Shown one piece after another: positions 1 to 7,864 of a stretch of DNA of 64,000 bases. How positions within the stretch are numbered: the first letter of the stretch is position 1; each line of letters begins with the position of its first letter. Origin of the DNA: Rhodocyclaceae bacterium (GTDB lineage: Bacteria; Pseudomonadota; Gammaproteobacteria; Burkholderiales; Usitatibacteraceae); NCBI GenBank assembly GCA_020247395.1, contig JADCJC010000055.1, positions 62,001 through 126,000 on the forward strand. Reading direction: 5' to 3'. Made by a program: the position numbers and the translations under genes. Below the pieces are notes generated by a model. That model did no database searches and had not been told where the DNA came from. It saw only the letters and a program-made list of their open reading frames with translations.

Positions 1-1
1 C

Positions 2-334
2 TTGGCGAAGTGTAAGATACCACCGCTGATCGTCATTACGCTAGTAGAAAACGCCGTGCAACATGGTATCGACCCAATGGAACAAGGTGGCGATGTCAGC
101 GTTGTTGCTCGCACTCAGGATGATATGATTGAGATCAGCGTGTCTGATAACGGCAAGGGTACCTTCGGCGCAGTGCGTGACGGATTTGGCCTCAGCAATG
201 TGCGTGAACGGCTCCTGACGCTGTGGGGCGCGCGCGCCGCGTTGCGAATAACGCCCAATCCGAGCGGCGGTACCGTTGCTAGCATTTTGATTCCGCGCGC
301 GGAGCTGTCAACCACTGCCTCCTCTGCGGCCTAA
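2..334 (+). CDS. LytS-type sensor histidine kinase, C-terminal part (cut by window edge)
   Basis: This is the ATP-binding end of a sensor kinase of the LytS/YehU type (His_kinase plus HATPase_c). The N box is visible as LVENAVQHGI at about residues 14-23, the G1 box as DNGKG and the G2 box as GFGLSNVRERL. Only 110 residues are inside the window. The first codon is TTG and sits in the middle of the conserved PP-L block before the N box, so the gene begins upstream and this is not its start. The response regulator follows 11 bases later, which makes them a two-component pair. The signal sensed cannot be told because the input domain is missing. Confidence 0.85.
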   Translation: MAKCKIPPLIVITLVENAVQHGIDPMEQGGDVSVVARTQDDMIEISVSDNGKGTFGAVRDGFGLSNVRERLLTLWGARAALRITPNPSGGTVASILIPRAELSTTASSAA

Positions 335-345
335 GCGTCAGCACT

Positions 346-1116
346 ATGATTCCCGCCAATCCGACCGCTATTGTTGCCGACGATGAGCCTCTACTGCGCG
401 CACGGCTAGTCTCGCTTCTGTCGATGACGTGGCCTGAGCTCACTATCCTGCCACAGGCACAGAACGGACGCGAGGCCGTGGAATTATGTGAAACACATCG
501 CCCAGACATTGCATTTCTCGATATTCGTATGCCACTGATCTCCGGCATCGACGTCGCGCGCATGTTGCCATCCTCCACGCGGGTTGTTTTTGTAACCGCC
601 TACGATGAGTATGCGGTGCGTGCCTTTGAGGCGGGTGCGGCGGACTATCTGATCAAGCCAATCGAGCCCGTCCGCCTTAGCGCAACGGTTGATCGACTGA
701 AGGCCTCACTACATCAAGCCTCGATCAAGAGCCGTGACATGGAGGTGTTTCTCGCCGAGTTATCTGCCAAGATTCGCCCAGAACAGCCAAAGTTTTTGGA
801 ATGGATACGTGCCTCGGTTGGCCAGCGCGTGAAGCTTATTCACGTCGACGATATCCTCTACTTTCGCTCCTACGAAAAATACACCCGTGTTGTCACTTCA
901 ACGACAGAAGTCTTGATACGGCGATCTATCTGCGACCTCCTAGGTGAGCTAGAGCCCAAGCGATTCGTACAGATCCAGCGGGGGGCGATAGTGAATCTGC
1001 ACGCGATCGATCATGTTGAGCGCACTGACGCGGACTGGTTGTTGTTGCACGTGAAGGGAGTCAATGAAGCATTGCGGGTTAGCCGGAACTTCGTGCACTT
1101 GTTCAGGCAGATGTAG
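346..1116 (+). CDS. LytR/AlgR-family response regulator (REC + LytTR)
   Basis: Two-component response regulator of 256 residues. The receiver domain covers about residues 8-120, with the acidic pair in VADDEP, the phospho-acceptor Asp in FLDIRMP and the conserved Lys in YLIKPIEP. A LytTR DNA-binding domain covers about residues 155-256, with the typical blocks ILYFRSYEKYT and VQIQRGAIVNL. It sits directly downstream of the kinase fragment and is probably co-transcribed with it. Family members bind direct repeats at target promoters. The target is not evident here, and the next gene downstream is convergent. Family assignment is firm; the function is open. Confidence 0.92.
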   Translation: MIPANPTAIVADDEPLLRARLVSLLSMTWPELTILPQAQNGREAVELCETHRPDIAFLDIRMPLISGIDVARMLPSSTRVVFVTAYDEYAVRAFEAGAADYLIKPIEPVRLSATVDRLKASLHQASIKSRDMEVFLAELSAKIRPEQPKFLEWIRASVGQRVKLIHVDDILYFRSYEKYTRVVTSTTEVLIRRSICDLLGELEPKRFVQIQRGAIVNLHAIDHVERTDADWLLLHVKGVNEALRVSRNFVHLFRQM

Positions 1117-1253
1117 CGTGGGTTGCCGCTGCGGATGCTTCCGCACTTCCTACTGCCATTCAGCATGCCAAGCGCATTTGCTCATAACACCCTGCTAACG
1201 CCGACATTTCGCACTTCGGGTGCTTGCCCCTCTGGCAGCAAATTTGCCGCAGA

Positions 1254-2453
1254 CTAAATGCAGGGTGACTGATTTTGTTGTGGCCGATGTGTGAGTGTCT
1301 CTTTGTACCAACCTACATCGAGTGTTGCGACTTCCCCAAAGGTCGCTTTGTGTTTGATCGACAGCCAGATTATTTGTGAGGCGGTGAAGGTCATGGTCCA
1401 GAAGGGTAGTGGATCGCGCCAAGACCAAGTGACATCTTTTGCCTGGATGAATTTATTGAGTAGTGGGAAAAAGCTGGAAGTGAACATCGCCTTTTGCACT
1501 TCAGTCAGGCAAGGATAGAACTGCTGCAATAAAATCTCGTCGCGAAAGGCTATGTCGCTTGGCGTCATGGTCGGGTCGATTACAGCTTTGGCCAGATCGT
1601 CGGCATAAACAAAGTGTGCGCCGCTGGTGGCGCGGGGGTTACATTCAATGGAATGCACATTACCTTCAGCGTCTTCGACAAAGTCAAAAGAAATAAATCC
1701 TGTGAAGTTGAGCGCCTCAACAAATTGGTTTACCCATTGTTGAATAGCGATGTTGCCCGGGTGCGATTCAGCGATGCGCTCGAACGCGACTGCGACCGAG
1801 CCAGACATCACCGCGCCTCGGTAGACGACCGTGGTGAGCACAACCCCCGAGCGAGCGATGGAAAAAGTGCTGAGCACGTTACCCTTTACCCAGCGCTGCA
1901 CAATCATCGGAGCGGCAGGATCAACGGCTGGCAATGTGTCGCCGCGCTGATGAAAGGTCACACCGCGTCCGGAACATGAAAAAACTGGCTTGCTGATGTA
2001 GTCGCCCGCAGCGGCGATTTCCAAAGCGCGTTCTTCGGTCAGCAGCGCCGTTTCTGGGGCGCTGACGCCAATCTCGCGGCAAACATCGATGAAGGTCCGC
2101 TTGTTGTGTAAGCGCAGCAATAGCGCAGATGACATTGCGTACAGAGTCACCCCAGCGGGCAGACGATCGCGAAGAAAAGATAGATGCAAGATTTCCTCAG
2201 ACACCGGTACTACTAATGTCACACCTTCCCGCTGGATGATATCGGTGAGCTCTGCCAAGTATGTTTCGTGGTCAGTGTTAGGAGCGACGACCTGAAATAT
2301 CTTTGTCGGCACATTGGACATGCGGGTGAGATGCCATGCAAACGGCTCGGCAACAATGACGCGCCAGCCGAGTCTGTGAAAGCTACGTGCGATGTCGAGA
2401 CACTTGGGTAGTCGGCCTAAGGTGATAAGGACTGTTTTCTTCGACTCACTCAT
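1254..2453 (-). CDS. ATP-grasp domain protein of unknown substrate
   Basis: A 399-residue ATP-grasp ligase-like protein. Visible elements are an N-terminal nucleotide-sugar-like fold (VLITLGRLPKCLDIAR), the ATP-binding lysine in ISKP (Lys155), the glycine loop SGRG at 161-164, IQRW at about 184-187 and the Mg-binding segment FDF...IECNPR (Asp257, Glu270, Asn272). These resemble the carbamoyl-phosphate-synthase-like and D-Ala ligase-like ATP-grasp branch. Such enzymes join a carboxylate to an amine or thiol through an acyl phosphate. Its ATG overlaps the stop of the upstream P450 gene as ATGA, so the two are translationally coupled and probably act in one pathway. The C-terminal 100 residues have no recognisable domain. 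The substrate is unknown. Confidence 0.8.
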   Translation of the reverse strand: MSESKKTVLITLGRLPKCLDIARSFHRLGWRVIVAEPFAWHLTRMSNVPTKIFQVVAPNTDHETYLAELTDIIQREGVTLVVPVSEEILHLSFLRDRLPAGVTLYAMSSALLLRLHNKRTFIDVCREIGVSAPETALLTEERALEIAAAGDYISKPVFSCSGRGVTFHQRGDTLPAVDPAAPMIVQRWVKGNVLSTFSIARSGVVLTTVVYRGAVMSGSVAVAFERIAESHPGNIAIQQWVNQFVEALNFTGFISFDFVEDAEGNVHSIECNPRATSGAHFVYADDLAKAVIDPTMTPSDIAFRDEILLQQFYPCLTEVQKAMFTSSFFPLLNKFIQAKDVTWSWRDPLPFWTMTFTASQIIWLSIKHKATFGEVATLDVGWYKETLTHRPQQNQSPCI

Positions 2454-3865
2454 GCTCGCTTACTCACATTGAGCATGATCTGCTCCTTCGGCCGCGTGGT
2501 CAGTCGGGCTACTGGGCGCACTGTTTCTGCGTTTAACGCGGTGAAATCGAATCTTCGCACGAGGCGTGCCATGATAAGGGTAGCTTCAGTGGTGGCAAAT
2601 GACGCGCCGACGCAAACGCGCGGGCCAAGTCCAAACGGAAGATAAGCACCGGCGACCAACTCGCCTTCGCGTTCTGGGCCGAATCGGTCTGGGTCAAACA
2701 CGTTGGCATTTTTCCAGTAACTTTCATTGCGATGAATTGTCCATGGAGAGATCAGAATCATTGCGCCGCGTTTGACGTTGAATCTGCCAATCTTGGTCGC
2801 GTGTAGAGCAACGCGCGGGATAAAGGTAATCGGCGGGTACAAGCGAATGGTTTCGCGGAACACATTGCGCGTGAAGGTGAGGCTGCGGACGTGTTCAAAG
2901 CCGACCTCGCCGTCGCCGACCACGCGGTCAATCTCGGAGCGCATACGCGCAACGATCTTTGGTTGCTGGGTCAGAATAAAAAAAACCCAAGTTAGCGCAC
3001 TTGCCGAGGTCTCGTGTCCGGCCAAAAACATCACACCGAGCTGGTCGATCAGCTCGTCGCGGCTAAAAGTCTTGCCTGTTTCTGCATCGCGGGCGTTAAC
3101 GATTTCAGTGCAGATATCATTCGGGGGGACGGCCTGTTGTTGGTGCGTAGCAAGCATTTGCCCCAGCAACTTGCGAATGTGTTGGCACGCCGCCTCGACT
3201 TCCGGTGTCTGCGGAACCGGCGTCCATGCTGCATCAAAGATGAGCCGTTTCCATTCAACTTGGGCAACACTGCGTTCGAACAAGGCAAAGGCGTCAAACA
3301 CTTCGCGCGAGGCCTGCGTATCGAACGATGTTGAGAAAACAGTGCGGCAGATAATGTCGGCGGTGAGGTGGCTCATCGCCAGATCAAGTGAGAACGCTTT
3401 GCCGCTGGCCGCTAGTTTTTCGAGTTCGGTTTCATATGCGGCTACCCCAGCCGCCATCGCGGGAAACGCTGCGCCCAGCCGCATGTGCGAAAAGGTTGGG
3501 TCAACCATGCGCCGTTGCCTCCGCCATTCATCCCCGCTTGAGACAAAAATCGAATTGCCGACCAGAGGCGCAAGTGCGTCCACCATTAGGTCATTTTTCG
3601 GGTAGCTGTCAGTGGGGTCGAGCAGGATCGGTTTATACAGCTGCGGATCGTTAACAATTAGTGTTTGACGTCGTGAATAACCCAGATGTCCAGCCGGCAT
3701 CCGGTAGGCGTCAGCAGGAAGCAGGCTGAGCAGATCGCCGTCGCCTTGAATGATCAGCCTCACCAGAGATACGATCGGAGACAGCGCTTGCGGTCTTGGT
3801 GGCGTGTAGTAGGGGTGCGATGCGGTTTCGCCCGACGCGGGGTTGTTCGATGTTTGGGTAGTCAT
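2450..3865 (-). CDS. Cytochrome P450
   Basis: A 471-residue soluble bacterial P450 with all the hallmark motifs. These are the C-helix WRRQRR at about 114-119, the I-helix oxygen-activation motif AGHETS at 282-287, the K-helix ExxR as ETIR at 338-341, the PERF-like stretch DPDRFGPER at about 391-399, and the heme-thiolate loop FGLGPRVCVG with Cys418. It should need ferredoxin or flavodoxin electron donors, and none is encoded next to it. It overlaps the ATP-grasp gene by four bases. Its position beside crtD and crtC makes a carotenoid or other terpenoid substrate conceivable, but nothing in the sequence proves this. It faces away from the membrane protein at 4083 across a 217-base divergent promoter. 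Confidence 0.93.
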   Translation of the reverse strand: MTTQTSNNPASGETASHPYYTPPRPQALSPIVSLVRLIIQGDGDLLSLLPADAYRMPAGHLGYSRRQTLIVNDPQLYKPILLDPTDSYPKNDLMVDALAPLVGNSIFVSSGDEWRRQRRMVDPTFSHMRLGAAFPAMAAGVAAYETELEKLAASGKAFSLDLAMSHLTADIICRTVFSTSFDTQASREVFDAFALFERSVAQVEWKRLIFDAAWTPVPQTPEVEAACQHIRKLLGQMLATHQQQAVPPNDICTEIVNARDAETGKTFSRDELIDQLGVMFLAGHETSASALTWVFFILTQQPKIVARMRSEIDRVVGDGEVGFEHVRSLTFTRNVFRETIRLYPPITFIPRVALHATKIGRFNVKRGAMILISPWTIHRNESYWKNANVFDPDRFGPEREGELVAGAYLPFGLGPRVCVGASFATTEATLIMARLVRRFDFTALNAETVRPVARLTTRPKEQIMLNVSKRA

Positions 3866-3939
3866 CGGCAGGTGTTATAACGTCCATCTGTGCCACGCGA
3901 AGCAACCACACGCGACACAATTACATTGATACGGCTATG

Positions 3940-4002
3940 CTAGCCTGAATATTGTAAGTGGGCGCGCTCGCGTACGGGCGGCCCATGAACTGTTCAGGCT
4001 AG
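3940..4002. promoter_or_regulatory. Inverted repeat in the divergent P450 / membrane-protein promoter
   Basis: CTAGCCTGAA at 3940-3949 and its exact reverse complement TTCAGGCTAG at 3993-4002 form a 10-bp inverted repeat with a 43-base spacer. The arms lie about 75 bases from the P450 start and about 80 bases from the start at 4083, so the repeat is almost centred between the two genes. This suits a dimeric regulator that loops DNA, or two half-sites serving both promoters. A second looser pair, TTACA at 3921 and TGTAA at 3953, overlaps the left arm. No regulator gene lies beside it. Confidence 0.45.
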
Positions 4003-4082
4003 TGTAAATTCTGTCTTGCAGGAAGAAAGAGTGGCGCAATTTGGCGCGCCCCCGCCGTTACTAGATCGTCGAGCTCTCTTCT

Positions 4083-4847
4083 ATGACCATCCTTGACTTG
4101 TTTCACTTCTTTGTTACGGCGCACATTGTTACCGGTGCGGTAGGTCTCGTGCTGTTTTGGGTACCGGTGATTTCCAAGAAAGGTGGCGATGCACACAAAC
4201 GGGCAGGGCGCATCTTTAATTGGTCGATGATAGCGACGGGCGTCTCGGCGATATTGATGAGCCTGTGTACAGTCTACGATCCGTTGGGCACCCACCCACA
4301 TCTCGAGAATCATGCGGTTTTCGGTAATCCTGCTCTGGTGAAAGCGATTTTCGGCTGGATGATGTTGGGTCTCGCCATTATGACCATCAATCTGACTTGG
4401 TATGGATGGCTGTGTGTGACTTTTCGCCGGGACCGGATCGCAAGCCGGGAGTGGCGCTCATTGTTGTTGCAGTTACTCACGTTTATCGCGGCGACCAATT
4501 GCGCTTGGCAGGGTTATCTGCTCGGCCAGCCCTTAATGTTCGGAATGTCGTTCATTGGTTGGGCAACCGTGGCGACGAATCTGTTCTACCTATACCGGCC
4601 GAATGTTGGGCCAAGCGAGTGGCTGAAGGAACACGTGAAAGGCTTGGTTGGAACCGGTATTTCTGTCTATACGGCTTTTTTCGCTTTCGGCGCAGTGCGG
4701 ACCGTCCCGCAACTGGCGCTCCACCCCGTGTTATGGGCGATTCCTTTGACTGTTGGGCTGGTGATCATCCTCTATCATCACCGTCGATTGTCGCAGCCAT
4801 TGAAGCAAATGACTAACAGCCCAGCCAGTCCAGCCAGCGGCAGATGA
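4083..4847 (+). CDS. DUF2306-like integral membrane protein
   Basis: A 254-residue protein with about seven hydrophobic segments and an HKRAGRIFNW block after the first helix, like the H-R-x-G-R motif of DUF2306/YozB-type membrane proteins. The ATG at 4083 begins directly at the first membrane helix. No catalytic function is known for the family. It is 37 bases upstream of crtD, in the same direction, and might be co-transcribed with it, or it may simply flank the cluster. The promoter region is shared with the P450 gene on the other strand. Confidence 0.7.
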   Translation: MTILDLFHFFVTAHIVTGAVGLVLFWVPVISKKGGDAHKRAGRIFNWSMIATGVSAILMSLCTVYDPLGTHPHLENHAVFGNPALVKAIFGWMMLGLAIMTINLTWYGWLCVTFRRDRIASREWRSLLLQLLTFIAATNCAWQGYLLGQPLMFGMSFIGWATVATNLFYLYRPNVGPSEWLKEHVKGLVGTGISVYTAFFAFGAVRTVPQLALHPVLWAIPLTVGLVIILYHHRRLSQPLKQMTNSPASPASGR

Positions 4848-4884
4848 TATCGTTTGGGATATTTTTCGGGGATTGGCAGTTCGC

Positions 4885-6411
4885 GTGACGGCCAAGCGTG
4901 TGCTCGTCATTGGCGCGGGACTGGGTGGGCTTGCCGCCGGCGTTGATCTTGCGCGGCAAGGGTTCGACGTTGAGGTGCTTGAGCGCGCCGCCACACCCGG
5001 AGGCAAGATGCGCGAGGTAAAGGTTGGCGAGTCCTATGTCGACGCGGGGCCGACGGTGTTCACGATGAAGTGGGTATTCGAATCACTGTTTCGCGACGCT
5101 GGTTTGAGGCTCGAAGATTTTTTGGAATTGCAAACCGCAAGCATTCTGGCCCGCCACGCTTGGCGCGGGGCTGGACAAACCGGCAGCCGTCTCGATTTGT
5201 TCGCGGATGTGGAAGAGAGTGTCGCCGCAATCGCGGCATTTGCCGGTGGTCGTGAGGCTGACGGATACCGCGCGTTTTGCAAACGCGGCGCGGACATCTA
5301 TCAAACCCTACGTGATACCTATATGGCTGCCCAACGCCCGTCGCCGTTTGAACTCGTGCGGCGGGTCGGCTTTGGCAATCTAGGTGCCATGTGGCGCACG
5401 GCACCAATGAAAACGCTATGGGCGGAGCTCGGCAACTACTTTCAAGACGAGCGCTTGCGCCAGTTGTTTGGTCGTTACGCGACTTATGTCGGCTCTTCTC
5501 CCCAGTTTGCGCCGGCAACGCTGATGTTGATCGCACATGTTGAACAGCAGGGCGTCTGGATTGTCAAAGGCGGCATGCGACGGGTGGCCGACGCGTTGCA
5601 GGAAATTGCCGAAAAAAACGGCGCACGCTTTCGCTTCCATGCCCATGTGGAGGACATTCAAGCTACGCGGGGCAGGGTGACGGGCGTGCGCCTGGCCGGG
5701 GGGGAAATCCTGGCTTGTGACGCGGTGGTTTTTAATGGTGATGTTTCGGCGCTTGGCACAGGGCTACTGGGCACGCCGGTCATGGAAGCCGTCAAGCCAA
5801 TTGCGCGTAAAGATCGTTCGCTGTCTGCGGTGACATGGTGCGTCAGCGCAAAAACGCGCGGCTTTCCGTTACATCACCATAACGTGTTTTTTGCCGAAGA
5901 TTACTTGGAAGAGTTTGATGCGATATTCCGCCGTCGCGCGGTGACAGCCGCGCCGACGGTTTACGTTTGCGCGCAAGACCGTGCCGACGCAGCAGTTGAT
6001 CAGCATATTGAGCGCGATAGTGACCGCATGTTGGTGTTAATCAATGCGCCGGCAGATGGCGATGTGACGCCACTTTCGGATATGCAGATTGCGGAGCTTA
6101 AAGAAAGTACCTTTGGACTCATGCGTCAGTGTGGCTTGGAGTTGGAGACGGAGGGCATGTCCTGTGTCACGACGGCACCTGAGGGCTTCAACGCATTGTT
6201 TCCAGCGACCGGTGGTGCTCTTTATGGCCGGGCAACTCATGGCTCGATGGCAAGTTTTGCAAGGCCGAGCGCGACCAGCGATGTTCGCGGGCTGTACTTG
6301 TCCGGCGGTTCGGTACACCCCGGTGCCGGTATCCCAATGGCAACCATTTCTGGCAGACTTGCGGCGCAACGCGTTGTTGCGGATCTCGGCAACCAACACC
6401 CTACTTCCTGA
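4885..6411 (+). CDS. crtD: Hydroxyneurosporene / methoxyneurosporene desaturase CrtD
   Basis: FAD-dependent carotenoid 3,4-desaturase acting on the 1-hydroxylated (or methoxylated) end of neurosporene or lycopene in the spheroidene/spirilloxanthin branch. The N-terminal dinucleotide fold VIGAGLGGLAAG is followed by EVLERAATPGGKM, and the C-terminal FAD signature GIPMATISGRLAAQRV closes the protein, as in the CrtI/CrtD family. The open frame reaches a TTG at 4873, but the GGGGA Shine-Dalgarno is at 4868-4872 and leaves no spacing for that codon. The GTG at 4885 fits better and gives 508 residues. It is separated from convergent crtC only by a tiny ORF. Confidence 0.93.
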   Translation: MTAKRVLVIGAGLGGLAAGVDLARQGFDVEVLERAATPGGKMREVKVGESYVDAGPTVFTMKWVFESLFRDAGLRLEDFLELQTASILARHAWRGAGQTGSRLDLFADVEESVAAIAAFAGGREADGYRAFCKRGADIYQTLRDTYMAAQRPSPFELVRRVGFGNLGAMWRTAPMKTLWAELGNYFQDERLRQLFGRYATYVGSSPQFAPATLMLIAHVEQQGVWIVKGGMRRVADALQEIAEKNGARFRFHAHVEDIQATRGRVTGVRLAGGEILACDAVVFNGDVSALGTGLLGTPVMEAVKPIARKDRSLSAVTWCVSAKTRGFPLHHHNVFFAEDYLEEFDAIFRRRAVTAAPTVYVCAQDRADAAVDQHIERDSDRMLVLINAPADGDVTPLSDMQIAELKESTFGLMRQCGLELETEGMSCVTTAPEGFNALFPATGGALYGRATHGSMASFARPSATSDVRGLYLSGGSVHPGAGIPMATISGRLAAQRVVADLGNQHPTS

Positions 6412-6451
6412 CTAATGGGAGCGATAGTTGCCGCTTCAAAGGTGAGACGTG

Positions 6452-6622
6452 ATGAACGGTGAGAGTGTCGGTATCATTGAGCTAATCGCCTTCTTTGGCA
6501 TCGCGCTAGCACTGCTCGGGCGCGAATATTGGGCACTGAATCGTGACAAGAAACGCGCTGCCGAAGAAAAACGCAGGCATCAGCAAGCCCAACAATCGCC
6601 AACTAAAGGTCAGCGTGGCTAA
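6452..6622 (+). CDS. Small single-pass membrane protein between crtD and crtC
   Basis: A 56-residue ORF that begins MNGESVGIIELIAFFGIALA. It has one N-terminal hydrophobic helix (about residues 7-23), then LGREYWAL and a charged tail rich in Lys, Arg, Glu and Gln. The ATG follows GGTGAGACGTG. The stop TAA overlaps the stop of convergent crtC by four bases (6619-6622). The layout of helix plus basic coiled tail looks like a real small membrane protein, not a random frame, and its position suggests a role near the carotenoid or photosynthetic complex. I do not recognise a family. Confidence 0.6.
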   Translation: MNGESVGIIELIAFFGIALALLGREYWALNRDKKRAAEEKRRHQQAQQSPTKGQRG

Positions 6623-7692
6623 CGCCGTCGCGGCATCTTAAAGGGTAACAGGCATTGTACCCAGCGCGAACTGAAGCGCTCGAGCGAGAGACTTTCATGC
6701 ACCGCGATCATTGGCTGTTTGTTGACGACGGACCGAACCACTGACCGTGCGTAAAAAGGGGTGTCTTCGACGGTCTTCACAACGGTGGCCCTCGCTTCGT
6801 CGTCGCAAGCCGTGGCGCGTTTGATGCGCCAGCCGGTGGTTGGAAGTGCTTGATGGGGTGGTGGGGTGAACTCGCTCGTCGCAGCTTGGGCGGGAGCAGG
6901 CACGCTGAATTCCTTCGCAAGCGTCAGTCGCGTTCCATCCGCGCGGTGAACATCATAGACGACGAAGGTGGGTGCGGGTGCTTTGTCTGGTTTGGCATCG
7001 TTTGCGGGGGTCGCCGTTTGTTTTCCGCGGGACCAATCCCATCGCACAAAAGCGCTTTCAAGCGGTGCGCTCCCGTGGTTAGAGTCGACGTAAGCGGATC
7101 CTTGCCACGCGAGCTTTGGTTCACTCATCTCGACGCGGACCCGTGCGAGCGGCGCAATAGGGCGCCAGTGATGTTGTGCACCGGCGTCGAGTGGGTAGGC
7201 TTCATGCCAAATTGCAAGCGGCTCAACAATCACAAGGCCGCGTAGCCTGGCCGGTATGGGCAGCGAAATTTCGTCGATCTTGATGATTAGCTTTGCGCCG
7301 TCCCACAACATTGTGCTTGGGCCCACTTGAAACGCCGCATCGCTGACGACGACGTGGCGGGAAGCGCGTTCAGTCATCGCCCAGCGATGGCCGTGGGACG
7401 GCGCACTTGGCAGGTGCGGAGCAAGCCCGTCATACAACGCAATGTTGATTGCGCAGTGTTCCTGCGGCGAGGCACCGCCGGGGCGTTGGCGCGCCCAGGC
7501 GTAGTAGGGTGAAAACACGCTGCCGATGAAGGCGATGATCGTAAGTCCATAGCGGCCATCGTCGCTCAGGGCATCGACATACCACCAAACATAGCCGTCT
7601 TGATCTACTTTTTCAGTGAATAACGGGCCACCGTTTTTAGTGGAAAGACGCTTTGTGCAGTCGGGTATTAGATTCGTTGGGAAATGTGTCAC
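6619..7692 (-). CDS. crtC: Carotenoid 1,2-hydratase CrtC (hydroxyneurosporene synthase)
   Basis: Adds water across the terminal 1,2 double bond of neurosporene or lycopene, the first step of the spheroidene and spirilloxanthin end-group modifications. The N-terminal third carries the CrtC block YVWWYVDALSDDGRYGLTII followed by FIGSVFSPYYAWAR. Length is 357 residues, within the 280-400 seen for the family. The frame opens with GTG at 7690-7692, and no Met codon occurs before the conserved block. There is no clear Shine-Dalgarno, so the exact start is uncertain. It is divergent from crtE, and the PpsR box at 7738 lies between them. It converges on the tiny ORF downstream of crtD. Confidence 0.94.
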   Translation of the reverse strand: MTHFPTNLIPDCTKRLSTKNGGPLFTEKVDQDGYVWWYVDALSDDGRYGLTIIAFIGSVFSPYYAWARQRPGGASPQEHCAINIALYDGLAPHLPSAPSHGHRWAMTERASRHVVVSDAAFQVGPSTMLWDGAKLIIKIDEISLPIPARLRGLVIVEPLAIWHEAYPLDAGAQHHWRPIAPLARVRVEMSEPKLAWQGSAYVDSNHGSAPLESAFVRWDWSRGKQTATPANDAKPDKAPAPTFVVYDVHRADGTRLTLAKEFSVPAPAQAATSEFTPPPHQALPTTGWRIKRATACDDEARATVVKTVEDTPFYARSVVRSVVNKQPMIAVHESLSLERFSSRWVQCLLPFKMPRRR

Positions 7693-7737
7693 AAAAAATT
7701 GACGTTCTGGAATTTGGAGTGTATCTTACACCGAGTA

Positions 7738-7755
7738 TGTCACGTCTAGTTGACA
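7738..7755. promoter_or_regulatory. PpsR/CrtJ box (TGT-N12-ACA) between crtC and crtE
   Basis: A perfect TGT-N12-ACA operator: TGTCACGTCTAGTTGACA. It is 46 bases upstream of crtC and 110 bases upstream of crtE, so one site can control both directions. A near-match with ACG in place of ACA lies at 7687-7704 over the crtC start, which would give the paired arrangement PpsR prefers. The ppsR gene is in this window at 37162. Confidence 0.8.
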
Positions 7756-7864
7756 GTCTGCAGCTGTTACTTGCTGAAGTGTTGGCAGGGCGGCAAAGAT
7801 AGTGGAAGCACATAACTTGAGAAAGCGACTTAATCTCACCTTAACTTGGATTGGGGTACGGCAG

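Noticed and set aside
2772-3605. 277-aa frame on the plus strand antisense to the P450 gene
   Set aside because: No motif or Shine-Dalgarno; it is the mirror of a strongly conserved P450 reading frame.
7687-7704. Second PpsR box over the crtC start
   Set aside because: It ends in ACG, not ACA. It is mentioned only as a possible weak partner of the perfect site at 7738.
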